A stretch of DNA of 64,000 nt from SNAP01 sp049671745 (GCA_049671745.1 JBATVL010000042.1:19220-83219), one strand, 5' to 3'; shown: positions 8,185 to 17,579, numbered from the stretch's first letter. Numbers and translations are program-made. The notes: generated by a model from the letters alone, not told the origin.

Positions 8185-8913
8185 ATGAGATATGCGTTAG
8201 TTACTGGGGGCAGTAGGGGTATAGGCAGAGCCGTCTCGCTTAAATTAGCGGAGATGGGTTTTTATATAATTATAAATTATCTTTCTAATAAGGAAGAGGC
8301 TCTATCTACATTAGACATGATTAATACTAATGGTGGAGAGGGAGAAATCTTACAATTTGATGTTTCTAAAAATGAACAAACAGTAAGTGTTTTAGAACAA
8401 TGGATTGCAGAGCACAAAGAAGGATGCATAGAGGTTCTTGTTAATAATGCAGGAATCCGAAAAGATAACCTAATGTTCTGGATGGAGAAAGAAGACTGGA
8501 CAGACGTTTTAGGCATAGGTTTAAACGGTTTTTATAACACAACTCGTCCTTTATTGAAAGGAATGATGATGAAAAAGTTTGGCCGCATAATAAATATTGT
8601 TTCTTTGTCAGGAATTAAAGGAATGCCAGGACAGGTAAATTACTCCGCTGCTAAAGGTGGTATAATAGCTGCCACTAAAGCTTTATCGCAAGAGGTGGCC
8701 AGAAAGAAGATAACAGTAAACGCTGTTGCTCCTGGATTTATAAGAACAGACATGACAAGCGAATTACCAGAGAAAGAGCTTAAGTCTCACATTCCTATGG
8801 GTAGATTTGGAGATGCAAAAGAGGTTGCTGATTTAGTGGGTTTCTTGGCATCAGAAAACTCTTCTTACATAACAGGTGAGGTAATATCAATAAATGGTGG
8901 TTTATATACTTAA
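8185..8913 (+). CDS. 3-oxoacyl-ACP reductase (FabG/ApeQ-like)
   Basis: NADPH-dependent reduction of the beta-keto group during polyene chain extension. 242 residues of the classical short-chain dehydrogenase type: TGGSRGIG cofactor loop (7-14), NNAG (87-90), catalytic Ser140, Tyr153 and Lys157 in the block VNYSAAKGG, and the C-terminal DLVGFLASENSSYITGEV. All catalytic residues are present. It lies between the ammonia-lyase and a ketosynthase, so a pathway-dedicated copy is more likely than the housekeeping FabG. Confidence 0.93.
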   Translation: MRYALVTGGSRGIGRAVSLKLAEMGFYIIINYLSNKEEALSTLDMINTNGGEGEILQFDVSKNEQTVSVLEQWIAEHKEGCIEVLVNNAGIRKDNLMFWMEKEDWTDVLGIGLNGFYNTTRPLLKGMMMKKFGRIINIVSLSGIKGMPGQVNYSAAKGGIIAATKALSQEVARKKITVNAVAPGFIRTDMTSELPEKELKSHIPMGRFGDAKEVADLVGFLASENSSYITGEVISINGGLYT

Positions 8914-8925
8914 TAGTATAATTTT

Positions 8926-10146
8926 ATGAAAAGAGTTGTAATTACAGGAATGGGGATTTACTCCTGTATAGGGAAGAATTTAGAAGAGGCAAAAGAATCA
9001 TTATATAATGGCACATCTGGAATAGGCATAGATTCTGTTCGTAAAGAGATGGGTTTCCGTTCTTCTTTAACAGGAATTCTGGACAGACCCAATCTTAAAG
9101 GTTTAGTTGATAGAAAAAAACGTGTTTGTATTCCTGAGCAAGGTGAGTATGCATTTATGGCAACTACTGAGGCTCTTAAAGATGCAGGCATAGACGATAG
9201 TTTTCTTGAAGCTAACGAAGTGGGAGTCTTGTACGGTAATGATAGTAGCACAACTCCAGTAATGGACGCTATAGACACAGTACGTGCTAAAAAGAACACT
9301 GCCTTATGTGGATCTGGTTCTGTTTTTCAATCTATGAATTCTACTGTCACTATGAATCTGGCAGTTATATTCAAACTTAGGGGAATTAACTTCACTATAT
9401 CAGGTGCATGTGCTAGTGGTTCTCATGCTATAGGCATGGCTTATACTATGATTAGAACAGGCATGCAGGACACTATAATCTGCGGTGGTGCACAAGAAAT
9501 CAATCCTTATGCAGTAGGTAGTTTCGATGGTTTAAACGCTTTCTCTACTAGAGAAGATTCTCCATCAGAAGCCTCACGCCCTTTCTCTAAAGATAGAGAT
9601 GGATTAGTTCCTAGTGGAGGAGCTGCAACATTAGTATTAGAGTCTTTAGAGTCAGCACAAAAACGAGGAGCTAATATTCTTGCTGAGGTAGTTGGTTATG
9701 GTTTCTCTTCAAATGGTGGACATATATCTGTTCCTAATGTGGACGGACCTAAACGTTCTATAGAGAAGGCTATTCAAGATGCTGATATGACAGCTAAGGA
9801 TATTCCCTACGTAAATGCTCATGCCACTTCTACACCTGTTGGTGATATTATGGAAGCACGCGCTATTTCTTCTGTTTTCGACGGATTATCTCCAATTATT
9901 GGTTCTACAAAATCAATGACTGGTCATGAGATGTGGATGTCAGGAGCTAGTGAGGTTGTCTATTCTATGTTAATGATGAAGCACGGTTTTGTAGCACCTA
10001 CATTAAATTATAATGGCATAGAGGAAGATCTTAATTTAGATATTAGATCCGAGAGAGTAGATATGGATTTTGATGTATTCTTGTCTAATTCATTCGGATT
10101 CGGTGGAACAAATTCAACAATTATTGTTAAAAAATTTAAAAACTAA
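8926..10146 (+). CDS. Beta-ketoacyl-ACP synthase (FabF-like), catalytic
   Basis: Condenses malonyl-ACP with the growing acyl chain. 406 residues, the usual KAS length. The catalytic triad is intact: Cys162 in SGACASGSH, His299 in NAHATSTPVGD and His334 in STKSMTGHEMWMSG. The end GFGGTNSTIIVKK is typical. It is followed by an ACP with a 4-bp gap, suggesting these act as a pair. One of three catalytic ketosynthases in the cluster; their division of labour (starter loading versus elongation) cannot be read from the sequence. Confidence 0.92.
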   Translation: MKRVVITGMGIYSCIGKNLEEAKESLYNGTSGIGIDSVRKEMGFRSSLTGILDRPNLKGLVDRKKRVCIPEQGEYAFMATTEALKDAGIDDSFLEANEVGVLYGNDSSTTPVMDAIDTVRAKKNTALCGSGSVFQSMNSTVTMNLAVIFKLRGINFTISGACASGSHAIGMAYTMIRTGMQDTIICGGAQEINPYAVGSFDGLNAFSTREDSPSEASRPFSKDRDGLVPSGGAATLVLESLESAQKRGANILAEVVGYGFSSNGGHISVPNVDGPKRSIEKAIQDADMTAKDIPYVNAHATSTPVGDIMEARAISSVFDGLSPIIGSTKSMTGHEMWMSGASEVVYSMLMMKHGFVAPTLNYNGIEEDLNLDIRSERVDMDFDVFLSNSFGFGGTNSTIIVKKFKN

Positions 10147-10150
10147 ATAT

Positions 10151-10399
10151 ATGAATAGAGAAGAGCTTTTTGCAAAAGTGAGAGAGAGAATGATAGAAGA
10201 GTTTGAGATAGAGGACGAAACTATTGTAACTGAAGATGTATTACTTGTTGAAGGTTTAGGACTTGATAGTTTAGACTTTGTTGATGTGGTAGTTATCATA
10301 GAGCAAGAATTTGGAATCACTTTAAAAGCACCTGACTTCGAAGGAATCACTACATTCGGTCAATTCTGCGACAAAGTATACTCACTTACTCAAGCATAG
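10151..10399 (+). CDS. Acyl carrier protein
   Basis: 82 residues. GLGLDSLD carries the phosphopantetheine-bearing Ser40. Helix pattern and acidity are typical of ACPs. I take ATG 10151, just after the ketosynthase stop, because an upstream start at 10070 would add 27 residues overlapping the ketosynthase and foreign to the family. It is probably the scaffold for polyene extension with the adjacent ketosynthase. A second ACP lies at 15194. Confidence 0.92.
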   Translation: MNREELFAKVRERMIEEFEIEDETIVTEDVLLVEGLGLDSLDFVDVVVIIEQEFGITLKAPDFEGITTFGQFCDKVYSLTQA

Positions 10400-10403
10400 A
10401 TAT

Positions 10404-11279
10404 ATGTCAGAATGGAGTGGTAAATCAAAAGGGAATGCACTGGGTTACAGCATCTTTATATTCATTATAAAGCGTCTTGGAATCGTGTTCTCTTATTTCT
10501 TTTTAGTTTTTGTTGCTACTCATTTTGTTCTATTTGCAAGAAAAGAAACTCAAGCTATAGTTTTCTATTCTCGTAAGATCTTAAAGAAAGGAAGGTTTAA
10601 TACTTTTCTTTTTTTATTTAAGAATTTCTACACTTTTGGACAAACAATAATTGATAAGATCGCTATTAGAGGTGGACTGTCAGAAAAATATAAGTTTGAA
10701 TTCAATAATTACAAAGAGTTCTTGTCTGTACTAGATTCTCAGCAAGGAGTTATAATGCTTGGTGCTCATATTGGTTGTTGGGAGGTTGGAGCTCCTTTCT
10801 TCGACGATTATGCAAAGAAGATAAATGTTGTAATGTATGATGGAGAATATCAGAATATAAAACACATTATAGAAGAAAATAACGGGGAGGGAGATAGCTT
10901 TCATGTTATTCCTATAAAAGAAGATGATTTCTCTCATGTCTTTAAAATAAAAGATGCTCTGGACGCCAACGAATATGTATGTTTCCAAGGAGATAGATAT
11001 ATGGGTGAGAAGAATGTTCTTGAAACAACATTCATGGGACAAGAAGCAAAATTTCCTTTAGGACCTTTTCTACTTGCCTCAAAATTCAATGTGCCTGTTG
11101 TTTCCTATTTTGCTATGAGAGAGAGAAATAAAACATATAGATTCAACTTTATTATACACCCAAACAAAGGTAAGCAACGACCTGAAGAGATATTGAACGA
11201 GTACGTGAAGAATTTGGAGGATATAGTTAAAAGATATCCTGAGCAGTGGTTCAATTATTATAAATTTTGGAAAGAATAA
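10404..11279 (+). CDS. LpxL/HtrB-like lipid acyltransferase
   Basis: Transfers an acyl group from ACP to a lipid at the inner membrane. 291 residues with an N-terminal membrane segment (about 24-45) and the family's H-x4-E active site at His122-Glu127 (GAHIGCWE), followed by GDRYMGE and FPLGPFLLASKFNVPVV. Homologues in aryl-polyene clusters are thought to attach the polyene or another fatty acid to a lipid head. It sits between the ACP and a radical SAM gene with close spacing. Substrate not deducible. Confidence 0.85.
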   Translation: MSEWSGKSKGNALGYSIFIFIIKRLGIVFSYFFLVFVATHFVLFARKETQAIVFYSRKILKKGRFNTFLFLFKNFYTFGQTIIDKIAIRGGLSEKYKFEFNNYKEFLSVLDSQQGVIMLGAHIGCWEVGAPFFDDYAKKINVVMYDGEYQNIKHIIEENNGEGDSFHVIPIKEDDFSHVFKIKDALDANEYVCFQGDRYMGEKNVLETTFMGQEAKFPLGPFLLASKFNVPVVSYFAMRERNKTYRFNFIIHPNKGKQRPEEILNEYVKNLEDIVKRYPEQWFNYYKFWKE

Positions 11280-11281
11280 TT

Positions 11282-12637
11282 ATGAAGATATTATTGATAT
11301 CTGCTAATAGATACAAGAAACCATACCCAGTTTATCCTATAGGTTTATCTTATATTTCTACTTATTTAAAGAAATATATACCTGGAGTAGATGTTAAGAT
11401 ATTAGATCTAAACCTATGCGATAATAATACCCTAGCTCTAGAAATATTGGCTTATCAGGCTGATTACATAGGACTGTCACTAAGAAATATAGATGGTTCT
11501 AACTCTTTAGATATGTCTAATTTTATTAGTAGTTATAAGAGTATTATTGACATTGTTAGGCAAAAATCAGATAAACCAGTTATTGTTGGTGGAGCTGGAT
11601 TCTCTATATATCCTGAATCTTTAATGAAAACTCTTTCCCCTGATTATGGAATAATAGGAGAAGGAGAAGAGGCATTCAGATTATTAGTCACTGCCCTTGA
11701 GAATAAAGAAGATACATCGAAAATAGAGGGACTTGTGAGTTGGGATGGAGATTCTATTAAATGCAATAAGCATAAGAATTACCTTAAATCTCTAGAGGTC
11801 TCTTTCGAAACAGATAGTCTAGATTATTATTGGAAAGAGAGCGGCATGCTTAATATACAGACCAAAAGAGGCTGTTGTTACGATTGTATTTATTGCTCTT
11901 ATCCTATAATTGATGGTAGACAAATAAGAACTCTTGATGCAGATAAGATAGTTGACGATATGTTAAGACTGAATAAAGAAAAGGGAATAAATTACCTCTT
12001 TTTTACCGATTCAGTTTTTAATATAAAGAACGATTATAATGTTGAGCTTGCCGAGAAAATCATTAGAAGTGGTTTGAAAGTCAAATGGGGAGCTTATTTC
12101 TCTCCCTCAAATTTTACTGCTGAGGAACTGAAGATTTACAAGCGTTCAGGACTTACACATATAGAGTTCGGTACAGAATCTTTTTGTGATGAGCAATTAC
12201 AAAACTATGGAAAGAATTTCACTGTTGAAGACGTTCTAAGATCCTCGAAACTTTGCTTAGACACTAATGTATACTATTCCCATTTTCTTATCTTAGGTGG
12301 TTATGGAGAGACTAAAAAGACTCTTCTAGAAACAATAGAGAACTCTAAAAAGATAGATTACTCTGTTTTCTTTCCATTTATAGGAATGAGGATATACCCT
12401 AAAACAAGACTATACGATATAGCCCTTAGAGAGGGTAAGATACAGGCAAGTGATTCTTTATTAGATCCTACATATTATCTGTCAGAAGATTTCGATCTAG
12501 AGGCCACTAAGAAATTAGCAAGAGCTACAAATAAAGCATGGGTCTTTCCTGACGAACCAGAGGACGAGATGATGAAAGTATTGAGAATAAAAAAGAACAA
12601 AAAAGGATTAATATGGGAATATCTGAGAAAGCCTTGA
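11282..12637 (+). CDS. B12-binding-like radical SAM protein
   Basis: About 451 residues. The N-terminal half has the Rossmann-like layout of cobalamin-binding domains of class B radical SAM enzymes (YPIGLSYISTYL, VIVGGAGFSIYPE, GIIGEGEEAF), but I do not see the D-x-H-x-x-G cobalt-ligating motif. The central domain has the C-x3-C-x2-C cluster motif (Cys198, Cys202, Cys205 in RGCCYDCIYC), then FGTESFCDEQL and LILGGYGET. I start at ATG 11282, just after the acyltransferase stop. Such enzymes catalyse methylation or other radical steps; here it could modify the aryl head or chain. The exact reaction is inference only. Confidence 0.88.
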   Translation: MKILLISANRYKKPYPVYPIGLSYISTYLKKYIPGVDVKILDLNLCDNNTLALEILAYQADYIGLSLRNIDGSNSLDMSNFISSYKSIIDIVRQKSDKPVIVGGAGFSIYPESLMKTLSPDYGIIGEGEEAFRLLVTALENKEDTSKIEGLVSWDGDSIKCNKHKNYLKSLEVSFETDSLDYYWKESGMLNIQTKRGCCYDCIYCSYPIIDGRQIRTLDADKIVDDMLRLNKEKGINYLFFTDSVFNIKNDYNVELAEKIIRSGLKVKWGAYFSPSNFTAEELKIYKRSGLTHIEFGTESFCDEQLQNYGKNFTVEDVLRSSKLCLDTNVYYSHFLILGGYGETKKTLLETIENSKKIDYSVFFPFIGMRIYPKTRLYDIALREGKIQASDSLLDPTYYLSEDFDLEATKKLARATNKAWVFPDEPEDEMMKVLRIKKNKKGLIWEYLRKP

Positions 12638-13041
12638 TTTTAGAACTAATACCTCAGCGTGAACCTATTGTAATGGTAGATTATTTTCAGGCAGAAGAAG
12701 ACGGTACTAGTTCAACTCAACTACAAATAAAAGAGGATAATATCTTTTGTGATGATTATGCTTTTCAAGAATGTGGATTGGTAGAGCATATTGCTCAATC
12801 AGCAGCTGCAAGACTGGGAAATGCATATTTTTCCAAAAATATGGATATACCAATAGGTTATATAGGTTCTGTTGATAAGATGAAAATTATTTCTCTTCCA
12901 TTAATAGGAGAACTTTTAAAAACACGATTGAAGGTGATTCAGGAATTGCTAGGTATAACCCTTATAAATGCTGAGGTTTATTCTAATGATAAACTTATAG
13001 CAGAATGCAAAATGAAAATATTTATAAATGAAGATAAATAG
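12613..13041 (+). CDS. Hotdog-fold 3-hydroxyacyl-ACP dehydratase-like (ApeP/FabZ-like)
   Basis: 142 residues with the opening LIPQREPIVMVDYF typical of FabZ/ApeP-like proteins, a central ECGLVEHIAQSAAA helix that carries the family Glu and the A-Q pair, and strands IGYIGSVDKMKI onward. Probable role: dehydration of the 3-hydroxyacyl-ACP to set the conjugated double bonds. The start overlaps the radical SAM gene by 25 bp and its end overlaps the thioesterase gene by 14 bp, so all three are translationally coupled. Confidence 0.78.
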   Translation: MGISEKALILELIPQREPIVMVDYFQAEEDGTSSTQLQIKEDNIFCDDYAFQECGLVEHIAQSAAARLGNAYFSKNMDIPIGYIGSVDKMKIISLPLIGELLKTRLKVIQELLGITLINAEVYSNDKLIAECKMKIFINEDK

Positions 13042-13468
13042 AAAAAATAAGACTAATCTTGTTGATCAAACATCTTTAAAAGTACGCTTTAGTGAGGTAG
13101 ATTCTATGCAGATTGTATGGCATGGTAATTACCCTAAATACTTTGAAGACGGGAGAGAATCTTTTGGAAAGAAATACGGAATAGGCTATATGGACATTTA
13201 TAAAGAATCATACCTAGCGCCAATAGTAGAACTTAATTGTCAATATAAGCAATCACTTAGATATGGTGATACTGCTATTGTGACTACTACATACCTTTTC
13301 AATGAATCGGCTAAGATAGAGTTTGATTTTGTAATTACTAGAGAATATGATTCTGCTATTATTGCCACTGGCAGTAGCATGCAGGTTTTTTTGAAAGATA
13401 ATGAATTGGTTTTAAACAACCCTCAATTTTATCAAGAATGGAAAAAGAAATGGGGAATAATAGAATAA
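13028..13468 (+). CDS. Acyl thioesterase (YbgC / 4-hydroxybenzoyl-CoA thioesterase type)
   Basis: 146 residues with the hotdog thioesterase signature EVDSMQIVWHGNYPKYFEDG. Asp25 aligns with the catalytic Asp of YbgC. Expected activity is hydrolysis of an acyl-CoA or acyl-ACP thioester, perhaps for release or proofreading of polyene intermediates. The end overlaps the next ketosynthase gene by 31 bp. Confidence 0.82.
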   Translation: MKINRKNKTNLVDQTSLKVRFSEVDSMQIVWHGNYPKYFEDGRESFGKKYGIGYMDIYKESYLAPIVELNCQYKQSLRYGDTAIVTTTYLFNESAKIEFDFVITREYDSAIIATGSSMQVFLKDNELVLNNPQFYQEWKKKWGIIE

Positions 13469-15189
13469 ATAAAGAAGTATATATATGCTCTGACAATATT
13501 ATTAGTTCTTTGGGTTTTACAACAAAAGAGAATGTAGATAATATAAGAGACTATAAATCTGGCATAAAGAGAATAGATGATAAAAATCTATTGTCTTCTT
13601 CTTTTATGGGCGGACAAATAGATGAGAATTCTTTATCTATACTTGTAAAAGAGAATAAACTAGAGAATTATAAAAAGTCTGAACAACTGGTTATTCTCTC
13701 TATACTAGACACTATAAAAGATATAAATATATCTCTTTCCGATAAAAGAACAGCTTTAATAATCTCAACCACTAAAGGGGATATACAAGAGTTAAAAAAT
13801 TCTCAGGATAATCTTCCTTTTTTATGGAAACTATCAGAGAATGTATCTTCATATTTTGGCATGACTAACAAAGCGCAAGTTATTTCTAATGCCTGTATCT
13901 CTGGAATAAGTGCTAGTATAGTAGCCTCTAGACTAATAGAAACAGGTGATTTTGATAATGTAATTGTTGCTGGTGTTGATGTTCTGTCCGAATTTATTGT
14001 TTCAGGTTTTAACTCTTTCAAATCTTTAAGTCAAGAAATCTGTAGACCTTATGATAGTGCTAGAGACGGACTTAATATAGGAGAGGCATGTGGATCTATC
14101 TTACTTAGCTCTAATATAGAAATTGTAGATGATAAAGATAAGATTCAAGTCTTTGGAGGAGGAATAAGTAATGACGCAAATCATATCTCTGGTCCTTCCC
14201 GTGATGGAGGTGGTTTAGCTTCTGCTATTAAAACAGCTTTAGAACTTTCTAATTTTGAGAGTGAAGATATAGATTTTGTCAATTGTCACGGTACGGCTAC
14301 AGTTTATAACGATGAGATGGAATCTAAAGCTCTGGCTTTAATGAATCTTTCGGATAAAGCATTAAACAGTCTTAAACCTTATTTCGGACATACACTAGGG
14401 GCTTCAGGAGTAATAGAAATAATAGCCTGCATACACCAATTAAGAGAAAATATAGTTTTTGGAGTAAAGGGTTTCCAGGAGTTAGGAGTGTCTTGCGATT
14501 TATCCCTTTCTTATAAACATAGAGATTTGCCTATCAATACTTGCCTTAAAACAGCATCAGGATTTGGTGGCTGTAATGCAGCTTTAATCTTTGGTTCACC
14601 AAATACTAAGTTTGCTCTAAGAGAAGAGAAAAAATGCACTTATTCTCTTATAAAAGAATGCAATATAGAAGATAAAAAACTCTTTGTTGATGGACAGCTT
14701 CTTTTTAATGGAGAAGACACAGAGACTTATAAAGAATTTATCTCCCTATCATATAAGTTGATTGGCAAGCCAGATATCAAATATTTTAAGGCAGATGAAA
14801 TGTCTAAATTAGGTACAACAGCAGCTAATCATTTACTTAAAGATATACTGAATGATTATAAAGCAGAAGAGATATCTCTTTTGATGGCAAATAGTTCAGC
14901 CTCTTTAAACACAGATATAAAACATCAAAAACAGATAAATAGTGAGGATGAAGTTAGTCCTGCTATCTTTGTTTACACATTGCCTAACATCGTTATGGGC
15001 GAGATATGCATCAAGCATGGAATAAAAGGAGAGAATACTTTCTTTGTTGCCAAGGAAATGCCTAATGAACTCTTTGATTCTTATCTTAATATCTTATTTA
15101 ACAGGGGAATCAAACTTTGCATATTGGGTTGGTGCGATTTCTTAAACGATGAATATAAATTGAATTTTAAATTAATTAAAAGAGACTAA
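13438..15189 (+). CDS. Beta-ketoacyl synthase with extra C-terminal KS-like domain
   Basis: 583 residues, about 180 longer than a normal KAS. Residues ~10-385 form a full ketosynthase with catalytic Cys153 (NACISG), His284 (NCHGTATVYND) and His318 (PYFGHTLGASG). Residues ~390-583 form a second domain that resembles the N-terminal half of a ketosynthase (LLMANSSASLNTD, then FVYTLPNIVMGEICIKHGIKGE) with no visible catalytic Cys. This looks like a fusion of an active KS with a small KS-like subunit that is often a separate gene in flexirubin/polyene clusters. It overlaps the thioesterase gene and precedes the second ACP by 4 bp. Confidence 0.85.
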   Translation: MEKEMGNNRINKEVYICSDNIISSLGFTTKENVDNIRDYKSGIKRIDDKNLLSSSFMGGQIDENSLSILVKENKLENYKKSEQLVILSILDTIKDINISLSDKRTALIISTTKGDIQELKNSQDNLPFLWKLSENVSSYFGMTNKAQVISNACISGISASIVASRLIETGDFDNVIVAGVDVLSEFIVSGFNSFKSLSQEICRPYDSARDGLNIGEACGSILLSSNIEIVDDKDKIQVFGGGISNDANHISGPSRDGGGLASAIKTALELSNFESEDIDFVNCHGTATVYNDEMESKALALMNLSDKALNSLKPYFGHTLGASGVIEIIACIHQLRENIVFGVKGFQELGVSCDLSLSYKHRDLPINTCLKTASGFGGCNAALIFGSPNTKFALREEKKCTYSLIKECNIEDKKLFVDGQLLFNGEDTETYKEFISLSYKLIGKPDIKYFKADEMSKLGTTAANHLLKDILNDYKAEEISLLMANSSASLNTDIKHQKQINSEDEVSPAIFVYTLPNIVMGEICIKHGIKGENTFFVAKEMPNELFDSYLNILFNRGIKLCILGWCDFLNDEYKLNFKLIKRD

Positions 15190-15193
15190 TATA

Positions 15194-15442
15194 ATGGAAC
15201 AGATAATAAAAGAATTAAAAGAAGAACTTATAGAGGCATTAAACTTAGAAGATACTACTCCTGATGATCTTGATGAGAATGAGGCTCTTTTTGGAGAAGG
15301 ACTAGGATTAGATTCTATAGACGCTCTTGAGATAATCTTAATTATAGAAAGACTTTATGGCATAAGAATGGAGAATAAGGATAAAGAAATCTTCTATTCT
15401 ATCAAGACTTTAGCTGAATATGTTGTAGCAAATAAGAAATAA
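15194..15442 (+). CDS. Acyl carrier protein (second)
   Basis: 82 residues with the phosphopantetheine site GLGLDSIDALE and the acidic character of ACPs. The stop overlaps the ATG of the next ketosynthase (TAATG), so the ACP and KS are translationally coupled. Two ACPs per cluster is usual for aryl-polyene systems and suggests separate carriers, for example for starter and extension. Confidence 0.92.
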   Translation: MEQIIKELKEELIEALNLEDTTPDDLDENEALFGEGLGLDSIDALEIILIIERLYGIRMENKDKEIFYSIKTLAEYVVANKK

Positions 15443-16614
15443 TGAGAATAGTAATAAGTGGTATAGGAGTTGTTTCTAGTATAGGAAATAATGTGTCTGA
15501 AAATATGGATTCTTTACTTAAGGGTAAGGATGGCATGGGAGAAGTTACATTGTTTTCTACCTCTAACAACTTCCCTGTTTCTGAGGTTAAGTTATCTAAT
15601 AATGATTTAAAAAAGCGATTGGGTTTATCTCTAGATGCCACTATCTCTCGTACTTCTTTATTGGGAATGTCCGCTGCTAAAGAGGCTTTACTAGATTCCT
15701 CTATAGACAAGAATCTGAGGATAGGACTTATCTCTTCTACCTCAGTGGGAGGAATGGATTTGAGCGAGGGTTTTTATAGAGAATTCAGAGAAGATAATAA
15801 TAAAGGTCGTCTAAGAGACATATGTTCGCATGACTGTGGAGCTTCTACTGAAAATATTGCTGATTACTTAAATATTAAAGATCATATAGATACTTTAAGT
15901 ACCGCTTGTTCTTCCTCTGCCAATTCAATAATGCAGGGGGCAGAGCTTATAAAGAATGGTTTTCTGGACTGTGTTCTTGTTGGAGGATCAGACGCTTTAT
16001 GTCAGTTTACTCTTAATGGGTTCAAATCTTTACAGATATTAGATAATGGTAAATGTAAACCTTTTGATGCAAAAAGACTTGGTTTAAACCTAGGTGAGGG
16101 AGCAGGATTTATTGTTATTCAATCAGAGGAATCTAAACCAAAGAAGAATTATTGTTTCTTGCAGGGATATGCTAATACTAATGATGCATACCACCAAACG
16201 GCTTCATCCCCAGAGGGTAAAGGTCCTTATACAGCCATGCAAGAAGCCCTTGAGATGAGTGGTCTACATAAAGAAGATATAGATTACTTAAATGCTCACG
16301 GTACAGGAACAAATAATAATGATTTGTCTGAGATAACGGCTATACACAGATTCTTTGGTGATGAATCACCTCTTTTTAGTTCTACCAAAGCATATACAGG
16401 ACATACACTAGGTGCTGCGGGAGGAATAGAGGCTGTTTATTCTATTCTTGCTATACAGCATCAACTAGCCTTTGCAAATCTTAATTATAATACTCCTATT
16501 GCAGATATCCCTTTGTCACCCATCACATCAAACACAAAGACTAATATATCTACAGTAATGTCTAATTCTTTTGGTTTTGGAGGAAACTGTTCTTCTTTAA
16601 TCTTTTCAAAATAA
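15442..16614 (+). CDS. Beta-ketoacyl-ACP synthase, catalytic (KS-alpha candidate)
   Basis: 390 residues with intact triad: Cys156 (STACSSSANS), His286 (NAHGTGTNNND) and His321 (AYTGHTLGAAG). The C-terminus SNSFGFGGNCSSLIF is typical. It overlaps the ACP gene and is followed 7 bp later by a Cys-less KS-like gene, a KS-alpha/KS-beta arrangement like the ApeO-ApeC pair or type II polyketide systems. I infer it is the main elongating ketosynthase. Confidence 0.92.
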   Translation: MRIVISGIGVVSSIGNNVSENMDSLLKGKDGMGEVTLFSTSNNFPVSEVKLSNNDLKKRLGLSLDATISRTSLLGMSAAKEALLDSSIDKNLRIGLISSTSVGGMDLSEGFYREFREDNNKGRLRDICSHDCGASTENIADYLNIKDHIDTLSTACSSSANSIMQGAELIKNGFLDCVLVGGSDALCQFTLNGFKSLQILDNGKCKPFDAKRLGLNLGEGAGFIVIQSEESKPKKNYCFLQGYANTNDAYHQTASSPEGKGPYTAMQEALEMSGLHKEDIDYLNAHGTGTNNNDLSEITAIHRFFGDESPLFSSTKAYTGHTLGAAGGIEAVYSILAIQHQLAFANLNYNTPIADIPLSPITSNTKTNISTVMSNSFGFGGNCSSLIFSK

Positions 16615-16621
16615 AGACTAT

Positions 16622-17578
16622 ATGATAAAACAAGGTTTATATATACAATCTGTATCTGCAATAAATTCCCTTTGTTCTTTAGAGGATGAGATGGATATAG
16701 TACAAATACCATTAAGAGAACCTGATTATAAATTAGCTATTCCTTTCCCTATGAAAAGGAGACGAATGAGCAGAATTATAAAGTTGGGAGTTGCCTCTGC
16801 CTTGCATGTAATGAAAGATATGGACTGCGATGCTATAATCACAGCTACAGGATTAGGATGTATGGCTGATACCCAAAAATTCTACGATTCGGTAATAGAT
16901 AGTGATGAGCAATTGCCAAACCCTACTTCTTTTATTCAATCTACTTTTAATACTATAGGCGGACAGATAGCTCTTCTGAAGGGCAATCATTCTTATAATA
17001 TGACGCATACACATAGAGGTTTTTCTTTCGAGAATGCTATTATTGATTCGGCCATGAAGCTGAATAATAAGAATGTGAATAATGTGCTTCTTGGTGGTAT
17101 AGATGAGATAACAAATACTCAGGAAACTATATCAAGACGATTGGGTATATATAAGAATCACAGAGCAGGAGAGGCTGCTAATTTCTTTATCTTAACAAAT
17201 GAGAAAAAGGAGGATTCGGTTAGAATAAAAGACATTAAAACCCTTTATAAAGCCTCTAATATAGAAGAAGATATGCAAAAGTTTCTTCTTGAAAACAATA
17301 TGGAGATATCGGATATAGATATTTTTTTATCAGGAGAAACTCAGTCTAAATGTTCTTTTAAAAACCTATTAGTTAATGTAGATAAAAGATATTTCAAAGA
17401 CTATTGTGGTGAGTTTCATACAGCTTCTTCTTTTGCAATGTGGTTAGGTACTCAGCTTCTTAGAGGAAACTACACTCAACAAATGAATATAGAGCCGAAT
17501 AAGAAATTAAAGACTGTATTAATCTTTAATAATTATCAAGATATCAATTACAGCTTTTTATTATTACAATCTGTTTAA
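16622..17578 (+). CDS. Cys-less ketosynthase-like protein (chain-length-factor candidate)
   Basis: 318 residues, shorter than a full KAS but with the KS layout: GVASALHVMKDMDCDAIITA, TGLGCMADTQKFYDS, a Q-STFNTIGGQIA block and GGIDEI. At the nucleophile elbow it reads M-T-H-T-H-R-G-F-S (127-135), so the catalytic Cys is missing. In type II systems such Cys-less partners set chain length (KS-beta/CLF). Its position right after a catalytic KS supports that role. It could instead be a degenerate structural partner. Confidence 0.8.
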   Translation: MIKQGLYIQSVSAINSLCSLEDEMDIVQIPLREPDYKLAIPFPMKRRRMSRIIKLGVASALHVMKDMDCDAIITATGLGCMADTQKFYDSVIDSDEQLPNPTSFIQSTFNTIGGQIALLKGNHSYNMTHTHRGFSFENAIIDSAMKLNNKNVNNVLLGGIDEITNTQETISRRLGIYKNHRAGEAANFFILTNEKKEDSVRIKDIKTLYKASNIEEDMQKFLLENNMEISDIDIFLSGETQSKCSFKNLLVNVDKRYFKDYCGEFHTASSFAMWLGTQLLRGNYTQQMNIEPNKKLKTVLIFNNYQDINYSFLLLQSV

Positions 17579-17579
17579 T

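Noticed and set aside
10070..10150. Upstream start of the first ACP
   Set aside because: The added 27 residues overlap the ketosynthase and are foreign to ACPs.
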